NCBI GenBank assembly: GCA_964597315.1
Contig: CAZQXD010000060.1
Coordinates: 1 to 26,561, forward strand
Direction of reading: 5' to 3'
Source: CAZQXD01 sp964597315
Lineage (GTDB): Bacteria; Pseudomonadota; Gammaproteobacteria; Competibacterales; Competibacteraceae
DNA length: 26,561 nucleotides
In this document: positions 1 through 8,108 of the stretch, piece after piece
How positions within the stretch are numbered: the stretch's first letter is position 1
Layout of the letters: each line of letters begins with the position of its first letter
The notes under the pieces: generated by a model
The model's database searches: none
What the model saw: only the letters and a program-made list of their open reading frames with translations
Told to the model about the DNA's origin: nothing
Made by a program: the position numbers and the translations under genes

Positions 1-1307
1 CGGCGGTCAACGCCGTGCTGGAGCGGCTAGGGGAGTTTGCCGAGGCGGTGCGGGACGGGCGCTGGACCGGCCATACGGGACAGCGCATCCGCCATGTAGT
101 CAACATCGGCATTGGCGGCTCGGACCTAGGGCCGCTGATGGCCTGCGAGGCGCTCAAGCCCTACCAGCACCCGGAGTTGTCCATGCACTTTGTCTCCAAT
201 GTGGACGGCAGCCACATCGCTGAGACGCTCAAAGTGGTGGACCCGGAGAGTACCCTGTTCATCATTGCCTCCAAGACCTTCACCACCCGGGAGACCATGG
301 CCAACGCCAGTACGGCACGGGCCTGGTTTCTGGACAAGGTAGGGGAGCCAGCGGCGGTGGCCAAGCACTTCGTGGCGGTGTCCACCAACGCTGAGAAAGT
401 CCGGGCGTTCGGCATCGATACGGCCAACATGTTCGAATTCTGGGACTGGGTGGGGGGGCGCTATTCACTCTGGTCGGCCATTGGCCTGCCCATTGCCGTG
501 GCCATTGGCATGGAGCGGTTCACTGAGCTGCTGGACGGAGCGCACGCTATGGACCGGCACTTTCGCGATGCGCCCCTAGAGGCCAATATGCCGGTGATTT
601 TGGGCCTACTGGGGGTGTGGTACACGGATTTCTTTGGGGCCGAGAGCCACGTCATCGAACCCTATGACCAGTACCTGCACCGCTTCCCGGCCTATCTTCA
701 GCAACTGGACATGGAGAGCAACGGCAAGCAAATCACCCTGGACGGGCAAAGCGTGGACTACGCCACCGGGCCGATCCTTTGGGGCGAGCCGGGCACCAAC
801 GGCCAGCACGCGTTTTTCCAGTTGCTGCACCAAGGCACCCGACTGGCGCCGGCGGACTTCATCGCGCCGGTCCACAGCCACAACCCCGTGGGCGAGCATC
901 ACACCATGCTGCTGGCCAACTGCTTTGCCCAGACCGAGGCGCTGATGCGAGGCAAGACCGAGGCCGAGGCCCGGGCCGAGTTGTCGGGACAAGGGTTATC
1001 GGGCACGGCTCTGGAGGCGCTGCTGCCCCATAAGCTGTTCCCGGGCAACCGGCCCACCAACACCCTGCTGCTGGACACCCTCACCCCCCAGGCTCTCGGG
1101 GCGCTGATCGCCCTCTACGAACACAAGGTGTTCGTGCAGGGGACAATCTGGGGGATCAACTCCTTTGACCAATGGGGGGTGGAACTGGGCAAGCAACTGG
1201 CCCAGGCCATCGAACCGGAACTGAGTGGTCCGGGTGAGGTGAGCGGCCATGACGTCTCCACCAACGGGCTGATTAACTACTGCAAGCAGCACCGCCAAGC
1301 GGGCTGA
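1..1307 (+). CDS. pgi: Glucose-6-phosphate isomerase, 5'-truncated by window edge
   Basis: Cytosolic enzyme interconverting glucose 6-phosphate and fructose 6-phosphate. The frame is open from base 3, and 434 residues are visible. Compared with the E. coli enzyme (about 549 residues), roughly the first 115 are missing to the left, so the start is not in the window. Nearly every family block is present: NIGIGGSDLGP, the SKTFTT phosphate-binding segment, FEFWDWVGGRYS, WGEPGTNGQHAF and FDQWGVELGKQL. The catalytic residues are present: Glu of MESNG (codon 714-716), His of GQHAF (807-809) and Lys of ELGKQ (1191-1193). The stop is 16 bp before the fructokinase start, so the two are probably cotranscribed. 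That pairing suggests PGI here feeds fructokinase-derived fructose 6-phosphate, or glucose phosphate, into central metabolism. Identity is certain; only the 5' end is unseen. Confidence 0.98.
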   Translation, partial: AVNAVLERLGEFAEAVRDGRWTGHTGQRIRHVVNIGIGGSDLGPLMACEALKPYQHPELSMHFVSNVDGSHIAETLKVVDPESTLFIIASKTFTTRETMANASTARAWFLDKVGEPAAVAKHFVAVSTNAEKVRAFGIDTANMFEFWDWVGGRYSLWSAIGLPIAVAIGMERFTELLDGAHAMDRHFRDAPLEANMPVILGLLGVWYTDFFGAESHVIEPYDQYLHRFPAYLQQLDMESNGKQITLDGQSVDYATGPILWGEPGTNGQHAFFQLLHQGTRLAPADFIAPVHSHNPVGEHHTMLLANCFAQTEALMRGKTEAEARAELSGQGLSGTALEALLPHKLFPGNRPTNTLLLDTLTPQALGALIALYEHKVFVQGTIWGINSFDQWGVELGKQLAQAIEPELSGPGEVSGHDVSTNGLINYCKQHRQAG

Positions 1308-1323
1308 GGCGAGGAGCGAGCGC

Positions 1324-2307
1324 ATGAAGAAAGTCATCTCATTTGGCGAGGCATTGATTGATTTCATTCCAACGGTCAACGGCCTGCCCCTGTCTGAGGT
1401 AGAGCAGTTCAAGCGCGCCCCAGGCGGAGCGCCAGCCAATGCGGCGGTGGCGGTGGCCAAGCTGGGCGGGGACAGCCATTTCGCGGGCAAGGTGGGCGCC
1501 GATGCCTTCGGGGAGTTCTTGATCCAGGTCCTGAAGGACAATGGGGTACACACCGAGTATCTGCTCACCACCCGGGAGGCCAAGACCGCCCTGGCTTTCG
1601 TATCCCTGCGCCAGGACGGGGAGCGGGATTTCATGTTCTACCGGGAGCCTTCGGCGGACATGCTGATCGGACCCGATGAGTTGGACCCAGCCTGGTTCGT
1701 CGGCGCCGGTGTGTTCCATTACGGCTCCATCACTCTCACCTGGCCGGTGAGCGAAGCGGCCACCCTCCAGGGCATTCGCCTGGCCGAGGAGGCGGGTTGT
1801 CTACGCAGTTTCGATCCCAATTTGCGGTTTTCCCTGTGGCCCAGCCCCGAGGCGGCCCGCCAGAAGATCCTGCCGCTGCTGTCCTCGGCGGATCTGCTGA
1901 AGGTGGGTGACGAGGAGTTGGAGTTTCTGATGGAGACCGACAACGAAGCCCAGGCGGTCAAGGAACTGCTGGATCGGGGCATCACCCTGGTGGTGGTGAC
2001 CAAAGGCTCGGGGGGGTGCAGTTATTACACCCCGCAACTGTCCGGCCAGGTGCCGGTGATTCCGGTCCAGTCGGTGGACACCACCGGCGCCGGGGACGCC
2101 TTCGTGGGGGGGCTGTTGTATCGGCTGGCCGCCCTGGACGTAGACCGCACCCGGATCAAGGACCTGGCCGGGAATCGTCAGGCCCTGGAAGCGGCCCTGA
2201 AGTTCGCCAATGCCTGTGGGGCCATCACCACCACCGGGCGCGGGGCGATTCCCTCCCTGCCCGATCTGGCGACGGTGGAAAATTTCTACACGTCTCGGGG
2301 CGGTTAG
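1324..2307 (+). CDS. PfkB-family fructokinase
   Basis: 327-residue ribokinase/PfkB-fold sugar kinase, most likely ATP-dependent phosphorylation of fructose to fructose 6-phosphate. The N-terminal strand motif is FGEALIDF. PfkB signature 1 is GGAPANAAVAVAKLGG from about residue 34. Signature 2 is DTTGAGDAF from residue 252, with catalytic base Asp258 and the anion hole GAG. Length is typical of bacterial fructokinases. The ATG follows a purine-rich GAGGAGCGAG, 16 bp after the pgi stop, so a shared transcript is likely. The family call is secure. Fructose as substrate is inferred from overall resemblance to ScrK/CscK-type enzymes, the pgi linkage and the sugar ABC/porin genes nearby. A 2-keto-3-deoxygluconate or ribokinase-like activity is less likely but not excluded. 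Confidence 0.9.
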   Translation: MKKVISFGEALIDFIPTVNGLPLSEVEQFKRAPGGAPANAAVAVAKLGGDSHFAGKVGADAFGEFLIQVLKDNGVHTEYLLTTREAKTALAFVSLRQDGERDFMFYREPSADMLIGPDELDPAWFVGAGVFHYGSITLTWPVSEAATLQGIRLAEEAGCLRSFDPNLRFSLWPSPEAARQKILPLLSSADLLKVGDEELEFLMETDNEAQAVKELLDRGITLVVVTKGSGGCSYYTPQLSGQVPVIPVQSVDTTGAGDAFVGGLLYRLAALDVDRTRIKDLAGNRQALEAALKFANACGAITTTGRGAIPSLPDLATVENFYTSRGG

Positions 2308-2329
2308 GGCGTTTCGGGCGGATTCCCTG

Positions 2330-2335
2330 TAGAAT
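2330..2335 (+). promoter_or_regulatory. Possible -10 box for the lipoprotein gene
   Basis: TAGAAT lies in the 71-bp gap between the fructokinase stop and the lipoprotein start, about 45 bp before the ATG. No convincing -35 hexamer is visible at 16-18 bp, so this is a weak call. The lipoprotein could equally be read through from the fructokinase transcript. Confidence 0.25.
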
Positions 2336-2378
2336 CCCGGAGCCTTTAAACACCGTTTGCTGTGAGGTTGCCACTGTA

Positions 2379-3320
2379 ATGAGGAATTCGCCCGATAATA
2401 ACCCGGCCTTAAGAGTCGGGTCCCGGACCCTGCTGCTTGGCCTGTGCTTGGGGCTGGCCGCCTGCGCCAATCCGGGGGACAAGGAAACCGAGAAGTACAT
2501 TTATGCCGCCGGTCGCCCCGTCCAGCAACGCGGCGACGCTCAGAGTGGGGTCGTCGTGGAGAGCATCTGGGAGGGCGGGGAATACGGCCATGTGCGCATT
2601 GTCGAGGCCGAAGCCGCTGCGGGCCGCAACAGCCACCCCGTCAACCTGTCTTCTGCCCAGCTTAGCGTCGGTCTGGAGCAGATCCAGGTCGAAAAAAGCC
2701 GCGGCAAAACCGCGCCTCTGCTGAACGAAGATCAACTGGATGCCTTGACGGAACGTCTGGCCGAAGCCCTGGCCAAGGCCCAGCCCGATCAGGACGTGAC
2801 CTTCGCCGTCACCGCCCGCAAGGGGGGCTTGAGCCTGCTTAGCCCCCTGTCGGTGACCACCGGCCGGGTATTCTTCAAGGACGGCGCTCTCAATGTGATC
2901 TTCGGCCTGGTGGATACGCCCTTCGAGTCCGAATTACGGGCTTCCGGGGTGTTGCGGCCCTTCACCCCCGGGTCCCGCAGCAGCGAGGCGAGCATCGGGC
3001 CAACCTTGGTAACTGCTGGCGGCGCCCGTTTTGGCGCCGGCGGCCGTCGGGACTGGATCGAGATTGCCTCCGGCGGTCTGGCCGCCGCGCCCGCGCCCGC
3101 ATCCGGTCTTCAATATCCCCAATTCCAAGCCCCTGGCGCCCCCGTTTCGGGATTGCAGAGCCTGACGCCGGTGGACGAGGGCACGTTTTATAGCGAAAAC
3201 GACACCCGTTACCGAGAGTTGGAAAAACGCCTTCGGGTGTTGCAGCGTTTGCGCCAGCAGAACCTGATCAGTGACGAGGAATACCAGGCTAAGCGCCGGG
3301 TGCTGATCAACGAGTTGTGA
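2379..3320 (+). CDS. Hypothetical lipoprotein with SHOCT-like C-terminus
   Basis: 313-residue protein of unknown function. The ATG at 2379 is chosen because it gives a lipoprotein signal: a short polar/basic start, hydrophobic stretch from about 17 to 28, and lipobox L-A-A-C with lipidated Cys29. The residue after Cys is Ala, so outer-membrane sorting is expected. The frame stays open well upstream inside the fructokinase gene, but that extension would bury the signal. The middle (about 50-275) has no motif I recognise. It contains a Gly/Ala/Pro-rich, low-complexity linker around 215-255. The last ~37 residues are charged and helical (RYRELEKRLRVLQRL, then NLISDEEYQAKRRVL), matching the SHOCT pattern of a short C-terminal oligomerisation or peptide-binding helix pair. 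A strong terminator follows the stop. The gene is real; its role is unknown, and the link to sugar metabolism is positional only. Confidence 0.8.
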   Translation: MRNSPDNNPALRVGSRTLLLGLCLGLAACANPGDKETEKYIYAAGRPVQQRGDAQSGVVVESIWEGGEYGHVRIVEAEAAAGRNSHPVNLSSAQLSVGLEQIQVEKSRGKTAPLLNEDQLDALTERLAEALAKAQPDQDVTFAVTARKGGLSLLSPLSVTTGRVFFKDGALNVIFGLVDTPFESELRASGVLRPFTPGSRSSEASIGPTLVTAGGARFGAGGRRDWIEIASGGLAAAPAPASGLQYPQFQAPGAPVSGLQSLTPVDEGTFYSENDTRYRELEKRLRVLQRLRQQNLISDEEYQAKRRVLINEL

Positions 3321-3335
3321 TAGGCGTTCGCCCAT

Positions 3336-3366
3336 AAAAAAAGCCCGGGCCAGGCCCGGGCTTTTT
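3336..3366. terminator. Bidirectional rho-independent terminator
   Basis: GCCCGGGC, a 3-nt CAG loop and GCCCGGGC form a GC-only stem. It is flanked by a run of seven A on the left and five T on the right, so it ends transcription in both directions. It sits between the convergent lipoprotein (+) and porin (-) genes. Confidence 0.93.
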
Positions 3367-3376
3367 GTTTATCGGC

Positions 3377-4603
3377 TTACCACCAGGACTCGGCCTGGAA
3401 GCCGACGCTCCAGCCATCGGTGTCATCGCCGAACACGCCGTCGGCGCCACCGGCCAGACCGGCATCCCGGGCGGCCTCGTTCCAGTTAGAGTAATTCACG
3501 TAAGCTCGCAGCAGGGGACGTGCCCAGAAGCCGCGACCGGCGGAGATCTGGGGGGCGATAGCGATTTTCCAGAGCTCCAGATCATCGCCGCCACCAGTCG
3601 GCTCCAGGGTGTCATAGCCTAGCTCGATGGCCACGTTGAAGTAGTCGTTGAAATGGAACTTGGGACGCACACCCACGGAGAACCAATCGCCGCGCAAGTC
3701 GTCCTCTTCGTAAGTGAGGGTGAACAGACCTGAAAAATTGTCGTTGGGCTGGAACAGGAACTGCTCCACAACGCGCCAGGCCTTGATATCGTCGGGGACA
3801 TCAGCGGGGTTGCCACTGCCGGCGCGTCCCAGGTCCTGGGCGCCCAGATCCTCGCCGTACTGCAAGGCGATCTTGTTGAAGCCACCCATCACCCCATCTT
3901 GGAAGTGCAGTATGGACAGGGCAAAGCCGTCGTCGGCGAAACCGGAGTCCGGGTCGTTGTCGGCGAAGCGCAGTTCCAGACCCAGGGTGAGTTTGCCGCC
4001 GGGGTTGGTTTCCAGGTCGTAAAAGCGGAAATCGGGCCGGGTAATGGCGGTTTCGTCGGAATCTACATTGTGGAACAGGGCTACGGCCAGCTTGCCAGGG
4101 CCGACCGAGATATCTTCGATGCCGGCGCCGGGACCGCTCACATCCCAGAAATACCAGTCGTTAATATGCACGTCATGGCGGCGGTAGAAGCGCTTGCCAG
4201 CCCAGAACCGGGCGCCTTGTAAAGCGCCGCCGGTCACGTTGCCGGCTTCGATCCAGGCTTCCCGGGCGGCGGGGCTGAACTGCTCGAAGTCAGACTCGCC
4301 TTCCACCACATAGGCGAAGGTCAGAAAACCTTTAAAGTAGGCGCCGTCTTCACCGGAAAACAGATTGAAGGCAAAGGACGGTTCGATATAGGTCTCGCAC
4401 TCGTTGCCGAGACGGTACTTGACGCGGACGCCAGGCACCTGGAAGCAGACCTGATCGCCGCCTTCATTATTGAAGCCGATATTGGAACGGAAATAGCCGT
4501 GAAACTCCCAGTCCTCGCCGGAGACGGCCAGGGCATTGGGAGCGACTAGCGCGGCGGAGACCGCGGCTGCTAGGGGCAGCAAGGGTTTGGTTAGTTTTGC
4601 CAT
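3377..4603 (-). CDS. LamB/maltoporin-type carbohydrate porin
   Basis: 408-residue outer-membrane beta-barrel for sugar diffusion. The start is the ATG at 4603, preceded by GGGAAGAGATC. It gives a classic Sec signal (MAKLTK, hydrophobic core, cleavage after PNALA at about residue 26). A start 13 codons upstream is possible but spoils the signal. Mature-protein landmarks of the LamB family are the N-terminal FHGYFRSNIG strand, the WAGKRFYRRHDVHINDWY block followed by WDVSGPGAGIEDI, and a C-terminal aromatic strand ending in Trp-Trp for BAM recognition. Two Cys near mature positions 20-35 may form a loop disulfide, as in LamB. The protein is markedly acidic. It lies downstream of and on the same strand as the sugar ABC genes, so it is the likely outer-membrane port for the same sugar. 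The exact substrate is not readable from sequence. The N-terminal coiled coil of sucrose porin ScrY is absent. Confidence 0.92.
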   Translation of the reverse strand: MAKLTKPLLPLAAAVSAALVAPNALAVSGEDWEFHGYFRSNIGFNNEGGDQVCFQVPGVRVKYRLGNECETYIEPSFAFNLFSGEDGAYFKGFLTFAYVVEGESDFEQFSPAAREAWIEAGNVTGGALQGARFWAGKRFYRRHDVHINDWYFWDVSGPGAGIEDISVGPGKLAVALFHNVDSDETAITRPDFRFYDLETNPGGKLTLGLELRFADNDPDSGFADDGFALSILHFQDGVMGGFNKIALQYGEDLGAQDLGRAGSGNPADVPDDIKAWRVVEQFLFQPNDNFSGLFTLTYEEDDLRGDWFSVGVRPKFHFNDYFNVAIELGYDTLEPTGGGDDLELWKIAIAPQISAGRGFWARPLLRAYVNYSNWNEAARDAGLAGGADGVFGDDTDGWSVGFQAESWW

Positions 4604-4726
4604 TTTGATCTCTTCCCAAAAGCGCTTTTTGAGGTGATGCAAGCTCGGATAAACCGGACTCGGTCAGCCTCGGGTGGTGGAATAATGCAGAGGGGTCATC
4701 AGGCTCCCCTCTTACCTATTTGCTTT

Positions 4727-4833
4727 GCTACTTCTTCCTGACTGTCGTTATTGAGTAGAGGAAGCATAAAATTCCTGATACTTCGCTGCTTCTTCCTGAC
4801 TGTCGTTATTGAGTAGAGGCAGCGATTAAATTC
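4727..4833. repeat. Two tandem copies of a ~48-bp repeat, 58-bp period
   Basis: Copy A is 4727-4774 and copy B is 4785-4833. They share an uninterrupted 31-bp core (positions 4731-4761 and 4789-4819) plus similar flanks, including ATAAAATTC versus ATTAAATTC at the right edge. In copy B the ends GCTGC and GCAGC are complementary, so an RNA or single strand could fold there; copy A has one mismatch in this stem. No third copy is visible in the window. The location upstream of the porin suggests a regulatory duplication, but no known operator consensus is recognised. Confidence 0.85.
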
Positions 4834-5045
4834 TAGCCGTGTTTTATCACGTTGTAAATTTTATCCAACAAATGTTGTATTTTTGAAAAAAAAGAGCCGT
4901 TTCTTTTTTTTTCAGCGGGTTTTCCAACAAAAATCAATGTCCAAAAGACTCGTGAAGGCATTGCTAAGGCGCGGAAGGGGAGTGGTTTATCGGTTTGTTG
5001 TTTTTTTGTAGTCTGTAGCAACGCGGCGCAACTGGGCATCCGTGT

Positions 5046-5077
5046 CATCGCGCCGGGCCTTGCGGCTCGGCGCGATG
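5046..5077 (-). other. Intercistronic hairpin between ABC ATPase and porin genes
   Basis: CATCGCGCCG and CGGCGCGATG are perfect 10-bp inverted arms with a 12-nt loop, 17 bp after the ATPase stop on the transcribed strand. No U-tract follows in that direction, so it is not a canonical rho-independent terminator. It could act as an mRNA-stabilising or processing hairpin, or as a partial terminator. Confidence 0.6.
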
Positions 5078-5094
5078 CACGTATCCTACCTCTT

Positions 5095-6222
5095 TTAAAC
5101 CACAGGCGCCGCCTCGGCGGCCGCTGTGCTGATCTGGCGCCGGTAGGCTCGATCCTGGGCGTTGAACACATGACAACTGCCCTCAGGTAGGGATATCGTC
5201 AGATTCTCTCCCGCCCGAATCGCGGTATCCCCATTGATCCGAACGGTTAGCAGTCCATCCATTTCCGCCGTTTCCAGGTAGATCAAAGAGGCTTCTCCTA
5301 GGTGTTCCACCAGACTCACCTGACCCTGAATAGAATTGTCGCCGCCATTACCCACTTCGATATGCTCGGGGCGGATGCCCAACTTGACCGCCTCGCCGGC
5401 CTGGCCTGGGGAGGCATCCACGTTGGTCTGGAGTTTGGCGCCGCTGCGTAGGCTGACGGTGGAACTGCTGGAGTCCGGCTGGTCTAGCTTGCAGTCGATG
5501 AAATTCATCATCGGTGAGCCGATAAAGCCGCCCACGAACACGTTCTGGGGGTGATGGTACAACTCCAGGGGGGAACCCACCTGTTCCACGTTGCCGGCGT
5601 TGAGCACCACGATTTTATCGGCCAGGGTCATGGCCTCCACCTGGTCGTGGGTCACATAGACCATGGTGGAGTCCAGCCGGTGATGGAGGTTGAATATCTC
5701 GATCCGGGTCTGGACCCGCAGACCGGCGTCCAGATTGGATAAGGGTTCGTCGAATAAAAACACCTTGGGATTGCGCACGATGGCCCGACCGATGGCCACC
5801 CGCTGACGCTGACCGCCGGACAACTCCTTGGGCTTGCGTTCCAGCAGAGGGTCCAGTTGCAGAATCTGAGAGGCCCAAGTGACGCGTTTATTGATCTCCG
5901 GTTCGTCGGTTTTGGCCAGGCGCAGCCCGAAGGCCATGTTCTCGAAAATGGTCATATGGGGATATAGGGCATAGGACTGGAAGACCATAGCGATGCCCCG
6001 TTGGGGAGGGGTCAGGTCGTTGACCCGTTGACCGTCGATGAGCATATCCCCGGAGGTAATGTCCTCCAGTCCGGCGATCAGCCGCAACAGGGTGGACTTG
6101 CCGCAGCCCGATGGGCCTACGAATACGGCGAAATCCCCATGCTCGATATCCAGGTCGATGCCATGGATGGTTTCTATATCGCCGAAAGCCTTGCGTATGC
6201 CGCGCATTCGGATGTCTGCCAT
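5095..6222 (-). CDS. Sugar ABC transporter ATPase, MalK/UgpC type
   Basis: 375-residue cytoplasmic ATP-hydrolysing subunit of a CUT1-family sugar importer. All ABC landmarks are present: Walker A GPSGCGKST (36-44), Q-loop Gln82, signature LSGGQ (134-138), Walker B VFLFDE with catalytic Glu159, D-loop SNLD, and switch His192. After about residue 235 comes the TOBE/OB regulatory domain typical of MalK, UgpC and MsmX, with the GIRPEH motif. The C-terminus ends in an Ala/Glu-rich tail. It is the last of the four transport genes, starting 19 bp after the membrane subunit stop. ATPases of this class are sometimes shared among importers, but linkage to a complete set argues for a dedicated role. The substrate is decided by the binding protein, not here. 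Confidence 0.96.
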   Translation of the reverse strand: MADIRMRGIRKAFGDIETIHGIDLDIEHGDFAVFVGPSGCGKSTLLRLIAGLEDITSGDMLIDGQRVNDLTPPQRGIAMVFQSYALYPHMTIFENMAFGLRLAKTDEPEINKRVTWASQILQLDPLLERKPKELSGGQRQRVAIGRAIVRNPKVFLFDEPLSNLDAGLRVQTRIEIFNLHHRLDSTMVYVTHDQVEAMTLADKIVVLNAGNVEQVGSPLELYHHPQNVFVGGFIGSPMMNFIDCKLDQPDSSSSTVSLRSGAKLQTNVDASPGQAGEAVKLGIRPEHIEVGNGGDNSIQGQVSLVEHLGEASLIYLETAEMDGLLTVRINGDTAIRAGENLTISLPEGSCHVFNAQDRAYRRQISTAAAEAAPVV

Positions 6223-6241
6223 TGCGAAATACCTCTTGGTC

Positions 6242-7069
6242 TCAGCCCTTGACCGCGCCGGCGGTGAGGCCGGAGACGATGCGCCGTTGGAAGATCAACA
6301 CCAGGATCACCAAGGGGATGGTCACCATCACCGAGGCGGCCATGATATTGCCCCAAGGCAGTTCGTGGGTGCTTGCGCCGCTGATCAGGGCGATGGCCAC
6401 TGGCACAGTGCGCTGTTCGTTGGTGAGGGTGAAGGTCAGGGCGAACAGGAACTCATTCCAGGCCTGGATAAAGGCCAGCAGTCCGGTAGTGACCAGGGCT
6501 GGCCACATCAGCGGCATGAATACCTTGGAAATGATGATCCAGGGGGAGGCGCCATCGACGATGGCCGATTCCTCCAGTTCCTTGGGCAGGTCTCTCATAA
6601 AGGTGGTCAGCACCCAGACCGTGAAGGGCAGGGTCATGATCAGATAGGTGAGGATCAGGCTGAAGGGGCTGTTATACAAACCCAAGGAGCGGACCAGTTC
6701 GAACATGCCCGACAGCACCGCCACCTGAGGAAACATGGACACGCCCAGCACCGTCAGCAGCAGCGCGCCCCGGCCCCGGAACTGGACCCGGCCCAGGGCG
6801 AAGGCGGCCGTCACCCCCAGCAGCAGGGATAAAAACACCACCGAGGCCGAGACGAACACCGAGTTGAGCAGATTACGGGCGAAGGGCTGGCCCTGGAACA
6901 CCGAGATATAGTTGCCGAAATCCCAATGGATCGGGAAGTAGTTCACTTCGAACAACTGCTGGCCAGACTTCAGGGAGGTGAGGATGGCGTAGTAGAACGG
7001 AAACACCGCATAGATGATGACTATCGCCACCAGGATATAAAAACCGATATAGCCGAAATTTTTTTTCAT
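6242..7069 (-). CDS. Sugar ABC transporter permease, MalG type
   Basis: 275-residue inner-membrane subunit with six predicted hydrophobic helices: a first TM right after MKKNFGYIGF, then a conserved BPD_transp_1 core. The cytoplasmic EAA loop that docks onto the ATPase reads ELEESAIVDGASPWIIISKV, near residue 165-185, and matches the EAA...G consensus. The length and the PVAIALISG-type C-terminal region are typical of the second (MalG/AglG/ThuG) permease. A GAGGGGG ribosome-binding site precedes the ATG, and the gap to the preceding permease stop is only 10 bp, so translational coupling is likely. It forms the heterodimeric pore with the next upstream gene. Confidence 0.95.
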   Translation of the reverse strand: MKKNFGYIGFYILVAIVIIYAVFPFYYAILTSLKSGQQLFEVNYFPIHWDFGNYISVFQGQPFARNLLNSVFVSASVVFLSLLLGVTAAFALGRVQFRGRGALLLTVLGVSMFPQVAVLSGMFELVRSLGLYNSPFSLILTYLIMTLPFTVWVLTTFMRDLPKELEESAIVDGASPWIIISKVFMPLMWPALVTTGLLAFIQAWNEFLFALTFTLTNEQRTVPVAIALISGASTHELPWGNIMAASVMVTIPLVILVLIFQRRIVSGLTAGAVKG

Positions 7070-7079
7070 GGCGCCCCCT

Positions 7080-8045
7080 CTAGTCGAACTTGACCCGGCC
7101 CAGAACGATGTATAGCACCGTACTGAGAGCCACGATGAAGAACAGCATGGTGGAGGCCGCCGAGCCGTAGCCCACCTCCTGGAAGTCCACCAGTTGCTGT
7201 CGGGCGAATACCGACATCATGATGGTGTCGCGGCTGTTGGAGGTGAGGACGTAGACCAGATCGAACATGCGCAGTGCATCCAGTAGCCGGAAGATCACCG
7301 CCACCATCAGCGCCGGCTTGATGAGCGGCAGAGTCACCTTGAAGAACACCCGCACCGGGTGGATGCCGTCCACCTTGGCCGCTTCGTAGCAGTCCGAAGG
7401 CAGCATCTGCATGGCCGCCAGGATCAGCAGGGCCATAAACGGCGTGGTCTTCCAGACATCCACCATGACCACGGCGGTCATGGCCAGGTCCGGGTTAGCG
7501 GTCCAGGCTAGGCCCTGGTCGATAAAGCCCAGGCCGATCAGGATATGGTTGATGATGCCGAACTGGTCGTGGAGCATCCAGGCCCACATCTTGGCCGAGA
7601 CGATGGTGGGAATCGCCCAGGGAATCAATACCGAAGCCCGCACCAGGGAGCGGCCCGGGAAGGAGGCGTTCAGTATCAGGGCAATAACCAGCCCGAAAGC
7701 GGTTTCCAGAAACACCGACACCGCCGAGAACTTGATGGTGTTCCAGACCGCGTTCCACCATTCGCCGTCCGCCAGCAGGCCGTACCACTCGCCACCGTAG
7801 TTGGCTAGGTAATTCTCGAAGCCGATGAATTCATAGTTATCCAGGTCCGCTAGATTGGCGTCGGTGAACCCGAACATGATGGTGCGGAACAGAGGCCAGC
7901 CCGCGACCATGGCTAGAATGATCAACATGGGCGTCAAAAACAGCCAGGCGGAGCGAACCCGGCCTCGGGTGAGTTGCGATTTTTGTTCTTTAATCTGGGC
8001 AGTAGCCGTTGCGGCGGTCGCTACTTGGGCAGCCGTTTGACTCAT
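7080..8045 (-). CDS. Sugar ABC transporter permease, MalF type
   Basis: 321-residue inner-membrane subunit. The ATG at 8045 is preferred over one five codons upstream because GGGGAGG lies at the right distance before it. A polar, Ala/Thr-rich cytoplasmic tail of about 35 residues precedes the first TM (SAWLFLTPMLIILAMVAGWP). The family core follows, with the EAA loop CYEAAKVDGIHPVRVFFKVT near residue 220-240. It lacks the extra N-terminal helices of enteric MalF and looks like the shorter ThuF/AglF/UgpA-type subunit. It lies between the binding protein gene and the second permease. Confidence 0.95.
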   Translation of the reverse strand: MSQTAAQVATAATATAQIKEQKSQLTRGRVRSAWLFLTPMLIILAMVAGWPLFRTIMFGFTDANLADLDNYEFIGFENYLANYGGEWYGLLADGEWWNAVWNTIKFSAVSVFLETAFGLVIALILNASFPGRSLVRASVLIPWAIPTIVSAKMWAWMLHDQFGIINHILIGLGFIDQGLAWTANPDLAMTAVVMVDVWKTTPFMALLILAAMQMLPSDCYEAAKVDGIHPVRVFFKVTLPLIKPALMVAVIFRLLDALRMFDLVYVLTSNSRDTIMMSVFARQQLVDFQEVGYGSAASTMLFFIVALSTVLYIVLGRVKFD

Positions 8046-8108
8046 GATTTTCCTCCCCATTATCAGTATACAATAAGCAAGGGCCGTCCCTGGCCTCCTG
8101 ATCAGAGG

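Larger units (their letters stand above)
4604..5094 (-). other. Porin upstream/leader region, no gene
   Basis: 490 bp between the ABC ATPase stop and the porin start, with no convincing ORF. Reading toward the porin it holds a GC-rich hairpin at 5046-5077 just after the ATPase stop, then an A/T-rich stretch around 4830-4910 that is the likeliest promoter zone. Inside that stretch is a short inverted repeat CAACA-AA-TGTTG at 4866-4877, of the size of a dimeric-regulator half-site pair. Then come two tandem repeat copies at 4727-4833, and finally the porin ribosome-binding site at about 4606-4614. The porin therefore probably has its own regulated promoter as well as possible read-through from the ABC operon. 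Confidence 0.6.

Noticed and set aside
2016..2378. Upstream in-frame extension of the lipoprotein gene into the fructokinase gene
   Set aside because: The extension is out of frame with and overlaps the kinase, and would place the lipobox signal in the interior. The ATG at 2379 explains the protein fully.
4731..4819. CRISPR-like array from the two 31-bp identical blocks
   Set aside because: Only two units, a 27-bp gap that itself resembles the repeat flanks, and no cas genes in the window.
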